In this document: positions 25,798 to 34,379 of the stretch, one piece after another
Layout of the letters: the number at the start of each line of letters is the position of its first letter
How positions within the stretch are numbered: the first letter of the stretch is position 1
Assembly: GCA_028818755.1 (NCBI GenBank)
Contig: JAPPNF010000096.1
Location: 1 to 56,787 of the forward strand
From: Deltaproteobacteria bacterium
GTDB taxonomy: Bacteria > Desulfobacterota > Binatia > UBA9968 > JAJDTQ01
Direction of reading: 5' to 3'
Length of the DNA stretch: 56,787 nt
Notes under the pieces: generated by a model
Told to the model about the DNA's origin: nothing
Seen by the model: only the letters and a program-made list of their open reading frames with translations
The model's database searches: none
Translations under genes and position numbers: made by a program

Positions 25798-27669
25798 ATG
25801 GATTCGACCGACACCGAATCGATCGGAACGGACGCCGCGAGCAGGCAGGTGGACCCCGTCACCTTCGAGATCCTCTCGCACCGGCTTCACGAGATCACCC
25901 GCGAGATGGGCGCCACCCTGGAGCGCGTCGGCGGCACGGTCAACACGACCCAGCTCCACGACTACATGGCGTCCCTCTACATGGCCAACGGCGACGTGCT
26001 GTCGGTGGGGGAGTCCATGATCCGTCACGCCGCCTGCGCCGGGTTCGCGGTCAAGCGGATCATCGAGCGCTTCGAGGGCGACGGCGGCATCCATCCGGGG
26101 GACGTCTTCCTGCTGAACGACCCCTACCTCGCCGCCATCCACCAGTCCGACATCTACATGATCGCGCCCATCCACCACGAAGACCGGTTGATGGCCTGGA
26201 GCGCCACCTTCGTCCACGTCATGGACATCGGCGCCATGTCGCCCGGAGGCAACTCGCCCGGCGCCACCGAGATCTGCCACGAGGGGCTCAGGATCCCGGG
26301 CCTCAAGCTGGTGGAGCGGGGCCGGCTCCGGCAGGACGTCTTCGATACCCTCGTCAACATGACCCGGCAACCGGTGCTGGTGGGGCTCGACCTCAAATGC
26401 GAGCTGGCGGCCAACAACGTCGCCCGCTCGCGCATGGAGGAGATGTTCGCCCAGTACGGCCCCGAGCTCATCACCTCGGTGTCCGCGGAGATGATCCGCT
26501 ACTCGGGCGACGTCCTCAGGAAACGCCTGCGGGAGATCCCCGATGGCACCTGGCGCGACCAGGGCACCATCGCCGCCAACGAGACCCGCCGGGTGTGCGT
26601 GGAGCTGCGCAAGCGTGGCGACCGCCTGACCTTCGACTTCACCGGCAGCGACGAGCAGGCGCGCCAGGGCATAAACCTGCCGTACCACGCCACCTTCGGC
26701 GGCTGCTTCGAGTCCGTGCTCACCGCCCTGGGCTACGACCTGCCCAAGAATTACGGGGCCTTCGGCCCCATCGAGGTGATCGCACCTGAAGGTACGGTGG
26801 TGAACGTACAGTATCCCGGCCCCGTGTCGATGAATACGACCTCGGGGCTCAAAACGGTCTCCTACGTGTCCGCCTCGGTGCTGGCCCAGATGCTGGCGGG
26901 CAGCGAGATCTGGAAGGACGAGGTGACCGCGCTGACCCTGGGTTTCCGGGTGGTGCGCCACGCCGGCGTGAACCAGTACGGCCGGTTCTACGTCTCCACT
27001 CTGCTGGAGCTGAGCGGCTCCGGCGCCAGCCCCCACGGCGACGGCATCGATTCCGGCGGCTACCTCACCTGCCACAACGTCGAGTGGCTCGAGCTGAACT
27101 TCCCGCTCATGTACCTCTACCGCCGCCACCTGAAGGACGGCGCCGGCGCCGGCAGGTTCGCCGGCGGCGTGGGCGTGGAAGCCACGGTGAAACTCCACGA
27201 CGCGCCCGAGGAGAAGATCCGGGGCGTGGCCTTCGGCGTCGCCGGGCTGAGGAACTCCGGCGTCGGCATGTTCGGCGGCTACCCCGGCGCCCCGAGCCTG
27301 CTGGTGCTACTCGAAGGTACGCGCGTCAACGAGCTGCTGGCGGACCATCAATGCATCGACGGGCTTCCGGCCCTGGAGGGGGAGAGGCGGCTTCTGCCCT
27401 ACTGCGAGTTCGAGATAGGCAAGGACGACGTACTGTACCTGCGGCTGGGCAGCGGCGGCGGTTACGGCGACCCGCTGGATCGGGACCCCGAGGCCGTGGC
27501 GGAAAGCCTGCTGAACGAGCGCATCTCACGGAGCGCCGCCGAAGACATCTACGGCGTCGTGGTGGAAGAGGGGACCTTGAAGGTCGACGAGACCGCCACC
27601 CGCGAACTGCGAGCCGGTCTGCGCGAGCGCCGGCTGGCCAACCCGCAGGAGAAGGAAGGGAATCCATGA
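25798..27669 (+). CDS. hyuB: Hydantoinase/oxoprolinase family protein, HyuB-type subunit (copy 1)
   Basis: This 623-residue HyuB-type subunit has VTFEILSHRLHEITREMGATLERV at the N-terminus, followed by NDPYLAAIHQSD and WSATFVHVMDIG. FDFTGSDEQARQGINLP and LGSGGGYGDPLDRDP near the C-terminus are hallmarks of the family. It forms the second half of the ATP-dependent ring-opening enzyme with HyuA. An in-frame ATG at 25759 is an alternative start; 25798 has AGGA about 7 nt upstream. The stop overlaps the next gene by 4 bp (ATGA). It is related to, but clearly different from, the second copy at 30330-32102. Confidence 0.93.
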   Translation: MDSTDTESIGTDAASRQVDPVTFEILSHRLHEITREMGATLERVGGTVNTTQLHDYMASLYMANGDVLSVGESMIRHAACAGFAVKRIIERFEGDGGIHPGDVFLLNDPYLAAIHQSDIYMIAPIHHEDRLMAWSATFVHVMDIGAMSPGGNSPGATEICHEGLRIPGLKLVERGRLRQDVFDTLVNMTRQPVLVGLDLKCELAANNVARSRMEEMFAQYGPELITSVSAEMIRYSGDVLRKRLREIPDGTWRDQGTIAANETRRVCVELRKRGDRLTFDFTGSDEQARQGINLPYHATFGGCFESVLTALGYDLPKNYGAFGPIEVIAPEGTVVNVQYPGPVSMNTTSGLKTVSYVSASVLAQMLAGSEIWKDEVTALTLGFRVVRHAGVNQYGRFYVSTLLELSGSGASPHGDGIDSGGYLTCHNVEWLELNFPLMYLYRRHLKDGAGAGRFAGGVGVEATVKLHDAPEEKIRGVAFGVAGLRNSGVGMFGGYPGAPSLLVLLEGTRVNELLADHQCIDGLPALEGERRLLPYCEFEIGKDDVLYLRLGSGGGYGDPLDRDPEAVAESLLNERISRSAAEDIYGVVVEEGTLKVDETATRELRAGLRERRLANPQEKEGNP

Positions 27670-28223
27670 GCGAAACCACCGGCCCTAACCGGCCCGAACC
27701 GAAAGAAATCCAGCTCGACACGGCCAAGACCGCTGTCGTCGTGCTTGACCTCAACGCCCGGTGCCACGACCCTGAGGATGTCTGCTCGCAGTTGATGGAG
27801 CCGCTGGGCGGGTTCCTGGAGCGGGTGCGGGAGGCCTCCGTCCCGGTGGTGTTCACCGTCTCGTTGCAGTTCAAGGGCACGCCCCTGGGCGAGGTGGCGG
27901 CGCCTCTCAACCGTCGCGACACCGAGCCCGTGCTCCATCCCGACGCCTTCGACAAGTTCCACGGCGGCGAGCTGCAGGCCATCCTGAGCGACGCCGGCGC
28001 CGAGAACCTCATCGTCGTCGGCAGCCTCACCAACGTCGCCGTGCTCTACACCTCGACCGCCGCCGCCCGGGTCCATCGCTACAACGTCATCATCCCGCTG
28101 GACGGCGTCAACGCCAAGAGCACCTACGAGCACGAGTACGCCATCCACCAGCTTACCGTGATCCCCGCCGGCGCCGCTGACCGCATAAGCTTCACCCGGC
28201 TCGACATGATCGAGTTCGCGTGA
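27666..28223 (+). CDS. Isochorismatase-fold hydrolase lacking the usual nucleophilic cysteine
   Basis: This 185-residue isochorismatase-fold protein keeps the Asp of the usual catalytic triad in VVVLDLNA (D28) and a Lys in PDAFDKF (K97). Where cysteine hydrolases of the family read TNVCV, this protein reads TNVAV (A125). Amidase-type members such as N-carbamoylsarcosine amidohydrolase need the cysteine; true isochorismatases lack it. The gene is coupled to hyuB by an ATGA overlap, where an N-carbamoyl-amino-acid amidase would be expected. Whether it has another activity or is a non-catalytic partner is open. Confidence 0.85.
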   Translation: MSETTGPNRPEPKEIQLDTAKTAVVVLDLNARCHDPEDVCSQLMEPLGGFLERVREASVPVVFTVSLQFKGTPLGEVAAPLNRRDTEPVLHPDAFDKFHGGELQAILSDAGAENLIVVGSLTNVAVLYTSTAAARVHRYNVIIPLDGVNAKSTYEHEYAIHQLTVIPAGAADRISFTRLDMIEFA

Positions 28224-28258
28224 TCGGACGGCTCGTAGTCAAGGACAGACTGCCGGCG

Positions 28259-30295
28259 CTACGGACCGGCGGACGCGGTGCTGTGTAGCCTGAGGTTGCC
28301 GTAAGCGTCCACGGACAGGTCGAAGGAGGGGTAGACGACGGTCGTGGAGGTGTACTCTTCGATGACGGCCGGGCCGCCGACGCGGAACCCGGGGGCCAGG
28401 TCGGTGCGGCGGTAGACCGGCGCCGTCATCGCCGCGGCGCTGCCCGGGAAGAGCGCGGATCTCTGGCCATGGGGCCGGGCCGGACCGTTGTTCGCGGGCG
28501 CGGCTGCGAAGTTCATCTTGGGAAGGCGTCCGATGCAGCGCACGCGGTAGTTGACGATCTCCATGGACTCTTCCTCCGCCGTGTGCCCGAACAGCCGGCC
28601 ATGGGCCTCGTGGAAGAGGCGGGTGAGGTCTTCCTTGCGGGTTTCTCCCGCCGGCACCGTGACCTCGTAGGACTGACCGGGGTAGCGCATGTCGAGGAAA
28701 TACTCGGCGTCGATGCAGTCCGGGGTTACGCCTTGCTCCTCCAGTTCCCGGACGCCCCGGTCGCGGAGTTCCTCCAGCGCTTCGCGGAGGGCGCTCTCCG
28801 GGGTCTCGTCCAACGCGCTGATGCGGGTAAGCGAGTAGCTGCGCACCAGGTCCGTGAGCAGCATCCCGGCGGCGCAGAAGTTGCCCGGATCCCGCGGGAT
28901 GCAGATCTCCGGGATCTCCAGCTCCCGGGCGATGGGACAGGCCACCGTGGGTCCGGCGCCGCCGTAGGCCACCAGGATGAAGTCCCTGGGGTCGTAGCCC
29001 TTCTCGATGGTGACCGAACGCATGGACATGGCCACCTGGGCGGCGAGCACCTCGACGATTCCCGCGGCCGCCCGCTCCGGGGTCATTTCCAGCGGCCCGC
29101 CGACGGTTTCGGCGATGGCGTTGCGGCCGGCCGTGGCGTCGATGGACATGGCGCCGTCCAGCAGCGCCTCCCGGTTGAGGTGTCCCAGAACCACCAGCGC
29201 GTCGGTGAGGGTGGGCTCGTGGCCGGCGCCGTAGCAGGCCGGTCCGGGGACGGCCCCGGCGCTCTGCGGCCCGACCTTGAGGATGCGGCCGGACTCGACC
29301 CGGGCGATGCTGCCGCCGCCGCTGCCGATGGTCTCGATGTCCACGGTGGCGGCGCGCACGGCATAGCCGGCCACCCTGCTCTGGGGCGCGGTCAGAAGCT
29401 CCCCGGGAATCACCGACATGTCGCAGCTCGTACCGCCGACGTCCAGGGAGATGGCATTCTCCCGCCCGATCTCCCGGCACAGCCGTTGGGTCCCGACCAC
29501 GCCGGCCACCGGGCCCGACATGAGCGTCTGCACCGGGGCCCGGGCGATCACCCCCGGCGTGGCCACGCCGCCGTTGGATTGCATGATCAGGACACGGGCG
29601 CCTTCCAGCAACTCGCCGATGGCGGCTTCGATGGTGCCGACGTAGCTGCTGACCCGGGGCCCGATAAACGCGTTGACCACCGCGGTGCTTGTGCGCTCGA
29701 ATTCCCGGAACTGCGGGTCCACCTCCGACGACAGCGTGACGTAGCAGTCCGGGGCGAGCTCTTCCAGGATCGCCCGGAGCCGTTTCTCGTGGTCGGGATT
29801 GGCGAAGGAGAAGAGCAGGCTCACGGCCACCGAGCGCACTCCCGCGTCGAGCAGCTCTTTCACGCCGGCCCGGGCCTGCTCCGCGTCCAGGGGCAGCACC
29901 TCGCGGCCGTGGGAGTCGACGCGCTCGCGCACCGGGCGGATAAGGTGCCGGGGCACGAGCTGCCGCGGGCGGTCGAAGAACAGGTTGTAGACCTGGTCGC
30001 CGCGCCATTGCCGGTCCAGTTCCAGGACGTCGCGGAACCCCTCGGTCACCAGGAGCCCCGGCGCCGGCTCCCGTCCCTCCAGCAGGGTATTGAGCCCGAT
30101 GGTGGTGCCGTGGAGGACGTAGCGGGCCTTGTCCGACAGGCGCGCGGTGACCTCCCGCAGCCCGGCGGCGATGGCCGCGGTGGGGTTCCGGGGCTGGGAG
30201 GGGACCTTGTGCGTCAGGCAGACCCGTCCGTCCGCCTCGTCGAACACGCTCAGGTCGGTGAACGTGCCGCCGGTGTCAATCCCGATGCGGAGCAC
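28259..30295 (-). CDS. hyuA: Hydantoinase/oxoprolinase family protein, HyuA-type subunit (copy 2)
   Basis: This roughly 678-residue HyuA-type subunit begins LRIGIDTGGTFTDLSVF, the ATP-binding loop. It also has EFERTSTAVVNAFIGPR, LDVGGTSCDMSVI, GSGGGSIARVE and YGGAGPTVACP. The start is uncertain: GTG at 30295 gives a family-like N-terminus, while the frame runs up to a GTG at 30364 that lies in a dispersed repeat and overlaps the preceding hyuB. It is translated after hyuB copy 2 on the minus strand and is convergent with the isochorismatase-like gene (35-bp gap). The two HyuA copies differ throughout, so this is not a recent duplication. Confidence 0.92.
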   Translation of the reverse strand: MLRIGIDTGGTFTDLSVFDEADGRVCLTHKVPSQPRNPTAAIAAGLREVTARLSDKARYVLHGTTIGLNTLLEGREPAPGLLVTEGFRDVLELDRQWRGDQVYNLFFDRPRQLVPRHLIRPVRERVDSHGREVLPLDAEQARAGVKELLDAGVRSVAVSLLFSFANPDHEKRLRAILEELAPDCYVTLSSEVDPQFREFERTSTAVVNAFIGPRVSSYVGTIEAAIGELLEGARVLIMQSNGGVATPGVIARAPVQTLMSGPVAGVVGTQRLCREIGRENAISLDVGGTSCDMSVIPGELLTAPQSRVAGYAVRAATVDIETIGSGGGSIARVESGRILKVGPQSAGAVPGPACYGAGHEPTLTDALVVLGHLNREALLDGAMSIDATAGRNAIAETVGGPLEMTPERAAAGIVEVLAAQVAMSMRSVTIEKGYDPRDFILVAYGGAGPTVACPIARELEIPEICIPRDPGNFCAAGMLLTDLVRSYSLTRISALDETPESALREALEELRDRGVRELEEQGVTPDCIDAEYFLDMRYPGQSYEVTVPAGETRKEDLTRLFHEAHGRLFGHTAEEESMEIVNYRVRCIGRLPKMNFAAAPANNGPARPHGQRSALFPGSAAAMTAPVYRRTDLAPGFRVGGPAVIEEYTSTTVVYPSFDLSVDAYGNLRLHSTASAGP

Positions 30296-30329
30296 GGTCA
30301 GCTGTGTCCCGTCCAGTTGATTGGCACGC

Positions 30330-32102
30330 TCATTTGTCGGTTTTCTGTTGGGTGTTCGTTGCACGGGCGGGTTCGGAACCCGCCCCTACACGTTGCCGGC
30401 GCGTGGCCGCTGAATCGATGGTCCTGGACTCGGGGTCGATGACGACGCCGTAAACCTCCCGCGCCGCCGCCGCCGATACGTAGCCGTTCCGCACGTCATC
30501 GAGCACGTGCTCCGGCTCCCGCGCCAGAGGGTCGCCCCAGCCCCCGCCGCCGCCCAGTTCCAGCAGCAGGGTGTCGCCACTGGACAGGCGGACGTTGGCG
30601 GTCTTGGAGTGAAGCGCGCGGGCGTCGCCGGTGCCCGGATTGAGAGTGCAGCGCGCGAGCGCGCTCGGGCGGGCGCCGAACAGGCCCGGTGACGAGAACT
30701 TGAAGCGGTCCAACCGCAGGTTGAGGGTGACGTCGTCGTTCAGCACCTGCCAGCCGCGCCGGATTCCCAGGCCGCCCCGGTATTTCCCGGCGCCGGCGGA
30801 ATCGGGATTGATCTCGAAGCACTGCATCCGCACCGGGAACTCGTTCTCCAGTGCCTCCACCGGCGTGCTCATGACGTTGCTGATGTCAGCGGCGCAGCCG
30901 CTGACGCCGTCCTTGCCGGGCCGGGCGCCGTAGCCGCCCCACAGGATCTCGTATTGCGAGTAGCGCCGGCCGCCGTCCGGTTCCCGCCCGTTGATGGAAA
31001 CGGCGCCGCCGGAGCCGCTCTGGGGCGCGGCCACGCGGTCCGGCACAGCCTGCGCCAGGACCATCATGATCACCGGCGCCAGCCGGTGGCAGGTAGTGGC
31101 GTACATGTTCACCGGAGCAGGAAACTCGGGGTTCAGCAGGTGTCCGGAGGCGGGGAGGGTGATGCGGATGGGGGCGGAGCAGCCCTGGTTCTTGGGCAGG
31201 TCCGGGCCGAGGGCGGCCTGCACGCAGTACTCCACCACCGCCCGGACCACGCAGGGCCGGAGGTTGAGCGGACCTCGCGACTGCTTGGCCGAAGCGAACT
31301 CGAACTCCAGCTCGTCGCCGCGGACGTGCAGCGTCGCCGTCACTTCCAGGGGCCGGTCCAGCTCCACGCCGTCATCGTCGATGTAGTCGGTGACCGGGCC
31401 GTAGGTGCCCCGCGGCATGGCCGCGATGCGCGAACGAAGCTCCCGCTCGGTGATGGCGATGCGCTCCTCCCAGCAGGCCAGCACGTCGTCCAGCCCGAAG
31501 CGGTCGGCCAGCGCGGTGATCCGCTCGATGCCGTGGAGGTTCGAGGTCACCTGCGCGCGGATGTCGCCCCAGGTGACCTCCGGGGTGCGGGTGTTGGCGC
31601 AGATGATCTCCTTTACCGCCTCGTTGAGGACGCCCCCCTCGTAGAGCTTGAGGGGCGGTATCATGAGGCCCTCCTGGAACACCTCGGTGGCGTCGCCCGC
31701 GTTGGTGCCGGGCACCTTGCCGCCGATGTCCGGCTTGTGTGCGGTGTTGCCGACGAAGGCTATGAGCCGGCCTTGGTGGAAGACCGGGGAGATCAGCGTG
31801 ACGTCGCTGGGGTGGTTCTGGCAGTAGCGGTAGGGGTGATTCAGGATGAAGGTGTCGCCCTCGCCGATGGCGCCGTCGAAGTCCTGCAGGATTCCCTTGA
31901 GCTGGGCCCCTACCACGCCGAGCCCTACCGGGTTGGGGGAATACTGCCCGACGTTGCGACCCCGACTGTCGCAGATGCTCAGGGCCAGGTCCTGGCTCTC
32001 CTTGACGATGGACGAGTAGCCGTTGCGCATGAGCTTTTGCGTCAGCTCGTACGCGATCTGGTTGGTGGCGTTGTAGATGACCTCGAGCTTGATGGCGTCC
32101 AT
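30330..32102 (-). CDS. hyuB: Hydantoinase/oxoprolinase family protein, HyuB-type subunit (copy 2)
   Basis: This 590-residue HyuB-type subunit has KLEVIYNATNQIAYELTQKLMR at the start, then NHPYRYCQNHPSDV, FVGNTAHKPDIGG and LELGGGGGWGDPLAREP near the end. It precedes hyuA copy 2 on the minus strand, giving B-A order, the reverse of copy 1 (A-B). The last dozen or so residues are encoded by a dispersed palindromic repeat (30364-30389), so the C-terminus has probably been extended by repeat insertion. The stop codon of the cupin gene lies 3 bp before its ATG, so the two are co-translated. Confidence 0.92.
   Translation of the reverse strand: MDAIKLEVIYNATNQIAYELTQKLMRNGYSSIVKESQDLALSICDSRGRNVGQYSPNPVGLGVVGAQLKGILQDFDGAIGEGDTFILNHPYRYCQNHPSDVTLISPVFHQGRLIAFVGNTAHKPDIGGKVPGTNAGDATEVFQEGLMIPPLKLYEGGVLNEAVKEIICANTRTPEVTWGDIRAQVTSNLHGIERITALADRFGLDDVLACWEERIAITERELRSRIAAMPRGTYGPVTDYIDDDGVELDRPLEVTATLHVRGDELEFEFASAKQSRGPLNLRPCVVRAVVEYCVQAALGPDLPKNQGCSAPIRITLPASGHLLNPEFPAPVNMYATTCHRLAPVIMMVLAQAVPDRVAAPQSGSGGAVSINGREPDGGRRYSQYEILWGGYGARPGKDGVSGCAADISNVMSTPVEALENEFPVRMQCFEINPDSAGAGKYRGGLGIRRGWQVLNDDVTLNLRLDRFKFSSPGLFGARPSALARCTLNPGTGDARALHSKTANVRLSSGDTLLLELGGGGGWGDPLAREPEHVLDDVRNGYVSAAAAREVYGVVIDPESRTIDSAATRRQRVGAGSEPARATNTQQKTDK
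30364..30389. repeat. Short palindromic repeat inside the hyuB 3' end
   Basis: The palindrome CGGGCGGGTTCGGAACCCGC and flanks match the family at 11654-11680 and 42383-42405. Here it lies within coding sequence and encodes part of the C-terminal tail of the HyuB-type protein. Confidence 0.65.
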
Positions 32103-32105
32103 GCG

Positions 32106-32726
32106 TCAACGACCAGTGTCCCAGGGCATCATCTCCACCGGCGTCTGACGCGGACCCAGGCTCTCGTAATACTCGTTGGTCTCGGGCTTGTAGCGCCCCT
32201 GGTTGAAGCTGCCGCCCTTCTGGCTGCGGATAATGATGGCCACGGTCCTCTCGCCCACGGTGGTCTCGGTATGCACCTCGTAGGGCCGCACCAGGTCGAT
32301 CTCGCCCGGGCCGACGTGCTTGTCGCTGGCCAGCCGGATCTCCGCGTAGTCCGGCTTCGAGCGGTCGTCCAGCCGGTCGTAGCGTTCGATGCGCTCGTGG
32401 CCGTCCAGGACCCCGTAGAGCGTGTAGATGTGCGCGTGGTCGTGGATGCGCGCGCGGCCGCCTTGGCGGGCGTTGCCCTTGGTCAGGCCGTTGATGGCGA
32501 AGCCGTAGTCCGGGTCCTCGTAGAAGAGCAGGTTCTCGGCCCGTCCGTCCCGCGGGACGCAGTCCGGCCACGACCTCGACGCCTCCAGCACGTCCGGGTC
32601 AGCCAGCAGCTCGGCCAGGATCGGCTCCAGCGCGGTCCAGCGCTTCTCCAGGTCAGCCTCCTCCGCGAACAGCGCGCGGGTCTTCTCGATGAACTGATCG
32701 AGGGCATTGGCCGTTTGGGTTTCCAT
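32106..32726 (-). CDS. Cupin-domain protein (cysteine-dioxygenase-like)
   Basis: This 206-residue protein has a cupin metal motif in RIHDHAHIYTLYGVLDGHERI: His-x-His, then Gly and a further His/Glu. A second cupin motif around VRPYEVHTETTVGERTVAII supplies another His. This resembles cysteine-dioxygenase-type cupins, which bind one iron. The N-terminal 60 residues are helical. The ATG at 32726 is preferred; upstream in-frame starts run into the divergent gap. It is the first gene of the cupin-hyuB-hyuA set and stops 3 bp before hyuB. A role on a ring-opened amide or thiol substrate can be guessed but not shown. Confidence 0.7.
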   Translation of the reverse strand: METQTANALDQFIEKTRALFAEEADLEKRWTALEPILAELLADPDVLEASRSWPDCVPRDGRAENLLFYEDPDYGFAINGLTKGNARQGGRARIHDHAHIYTLYGVLDGHERIERYDRLDDRSKPDYAEIRLASDKHVGPGEIDLVRPYEVHTETTVGERTVAIIIRSQKGGSFNQGRYKPETNEYYESLGPRQTPVEMMPWDTGR

Positions 32727-32857
32727 CTCCGGGATCCTCCATCGCGCATGGCGCGTAAGGGCAACTGGCTTGCAACGGCTAAGGAGGGTATGCAATCCTG
32801 CAACCGCTGTCAACATTGCTTCGGACAGCATCGGCGGGGCCTGGAGGACCCGCGTCC

Positions 32858-33073
32858 ATGAAGTACAAGACCCTCACCGCCATAGGCCTGGCGGTTGCGC
32901 TCGTCGTCGGATTTGTGGCCCAGGCGGTGGTGTACGCGGTCCTGGCGCCGGGCTCCACCACCGACTTCGTGGCCACCGTCGTCTTTCTCGGCGGCTTCAT
33001 CGGCGGGCTCCTGGGCTTTGTCGGCATTTTCCGGGTGCGAGAGGGAAAGCCCTTTTTCAACTACCCGTTCTGA
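32858..33073 (+). CDS. Small two-helix membrane protein, unknown function
   Basis: This 71-residue protein has two hydrophobic helices (about residues 8-30 and 40-58) separated by a short polar loop, ending REGKPFFNYPF. No family is recognised. The ATG follows GGAGGACC. It is divergent from the cupin-hyuBA genes and about 100 bp upstream of the CoA-transferase gene, with an interrupted REP-like element between. Codon use looks like that of its neighbours, so it is probably real. Confidence 0.6.
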   Translation: MKYKTLTAIGLAVALVVGFVAQAVVYAVLAPGSTTDFVATVVFLGGFIGGLLGFVGIFRVREGKPFFNYPF

Positions 33074-33096
33074 AGGTGCTGTCCGCTCTACCCTCC

Positions 33097-33146
33097 GTCA
33101 TTCCCGCGAAAGCATGTCCCCGACCCCGATCGGGGGCGGGAATCCA
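33097..33146. repeat. REP-like element interrupted by a 22-23 bp palindromic insert
   Basis: The left half (GTCATTCCCGCGAAAGC, 33097-33113) and right half (GCGGGAATCCAG, up to 33146) match the 27-bp REP-like family. The insert contains the palindrome CCCCGATCGGGG. Other copies are uninterrupted. Confidence 0.65.
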
Positions 33147-33170
33147 GGGGTGGAGGGGTACAAGGGGGGA

Positions 33171-34361
33171 ATGATCGGGATGGCTGAAGCCGGCATCGGC
33201 GGCGCGCTGGACGGTATCGTCGCCGTCGACGCGAGCGGACACGTGGCCGGGCCTTACGCCGGAAGCCTCCTGGGCGACCTGGGCTGCGAGGTCATCAAGG
33301 TGGAACTGCCCGGGGCCGGAGATCCGGCCCGTGGCCGGGACGGCTATTCCCCGGTCTTCAGGGTGCTCAACCGGAACAAGAAGAGCCTGACCCTCAACCT
33401 GCGAGAGCCCGAGGGGCGTGAGGTCCTCCACCGGCTGCTGGAGCGCGCGGACATCCTCATCGAGAGCTTCCGGCCGGGAACGCGAAGGGACCTGGGCCTC
33501 GACTACGAGGAGCTGCGACGGCTCAACCCCGGGCTCATCCACTGCTCGGTCACGGCTTTCGGCCAGAGCGGCCCGTACGAGAGCCGGCTCGGCTTCGAGT
33601 CCATCGGCCAGGCGGTCAGCGGCATGCTGAGCCTGCTCACCGACCCGGCCGATCCCAAGATGGGAGGGTTCTCCATTACCGCTCACGCCACCGGCGTCTT
33701 TGCGGCCTACGGCATCCTTGCCGCGCTGGCGGCGCGGAGCCGGACCGGCGCCGGACAGTTCGTGGACGCCTCGCTGCTCCAGGCCAGCATGGGCTTCATC
33801 GAGTCCCACTTCGCCGAGTTCCTGAACGGCGGCGAGGCCGTGACCCCGAAGAACTTCCAGCGCGGGCGGCTGTTTTGCCTGGTGGCGGAAGACGGCCGAC
33901 CACTGCTCGTCCACCTCGCTACACACAGGCGGTCCTGGGAAGCCCTGTTGCGGGTCATCCAGCGTCCGGACCTCCTCGACGATGCGCGTTTTGCAACCTA
34001 TGAAGACCGGGCCGCGCACCACGACGAGTTGGCGGCCATTCTTCGCGAGGCGATCGGAGGCGCGTCCCGGGCCGCATGGCTGGAACGCCTGGGCGGGGAG
34101 GATTTGAGCTACGCGCCCATCTACGATGCGGAAGAGGTGTTCCGGGACCCGCAGGTCAGACACCTGGGTCTTCCGCGCGAGATCCACCATCCCGAGCGAG
34201 GCGTCACCCGGCTCATCGGCAGCAGCGTGAACCTGTCAGCCACGCCGCCGCGATTCGCAAGGCCGGCGCCGCTGGCGGGGGAGAACACCGCCGAGGTCCT
34301 GCAGGACCTCGGCTACGACAGCGAAGCCATCCGGGGCCTTCGCGAACGCGGCGTCATCTGA
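33171..34361 (+). CDS. CaiB/BaiF (family III) CoA-transferase
   Basis: This 396-residue protein has the class III CoA-transferase features: ASGHVAGPYAGSLLGDLGCEVIKVE near the N-terminus, NRNKKSLTLNLREPEGRE, and VDASLLQASM where the catalytic Asp normally lies (about residue 200). The family moves CoA between acyl-CoA donors and carboxylic acids. The start is ATG 33171 or ATG 33180; the GGGGGGA tract is better spaced for 33180. The following CinA-like gene begins 18 bp after the stop. The acid it activates is unknown; the adjacent Hyu and amidohydrolase genes would release carboxylates. Confidence 0.92.
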   Translation: MIGMAEAGIGGALDGIVAVDASGHVAGPYAGSLLGDLGCEVIKVELPGAGDPARGRDGYSPVFRVLNRNKKSLTLNLREPEGREVLHRLLERADILIESFRPGTRRDLGLDYEELRRLNPGLIHCSVTAFGQSGPYESRLGFESIGQAVSGMLSLLTDPADPKMGGFSITAHATGVFAAYGILAALAARSRTGAGQFVDASLLQASMGFIESHFAEFLNGGEAVTPKNFQRGRLFCLVAEDGRPLLVHLATHRRSWEALLRVIQRPDLLDDARFATYEDRAAHHDELAAILREAIGGASRAAWLERLGGEDLSYAPIYDAEEVFRDPQVRHLGLPREIHHPERGVTRLIGSSVNLSATPPRFARPAPLAGENTAEVLQDLGYDSEAIRGLRERGVI

Positions 34362-34379
34362 GCGGTTTTCCCGGACCAC

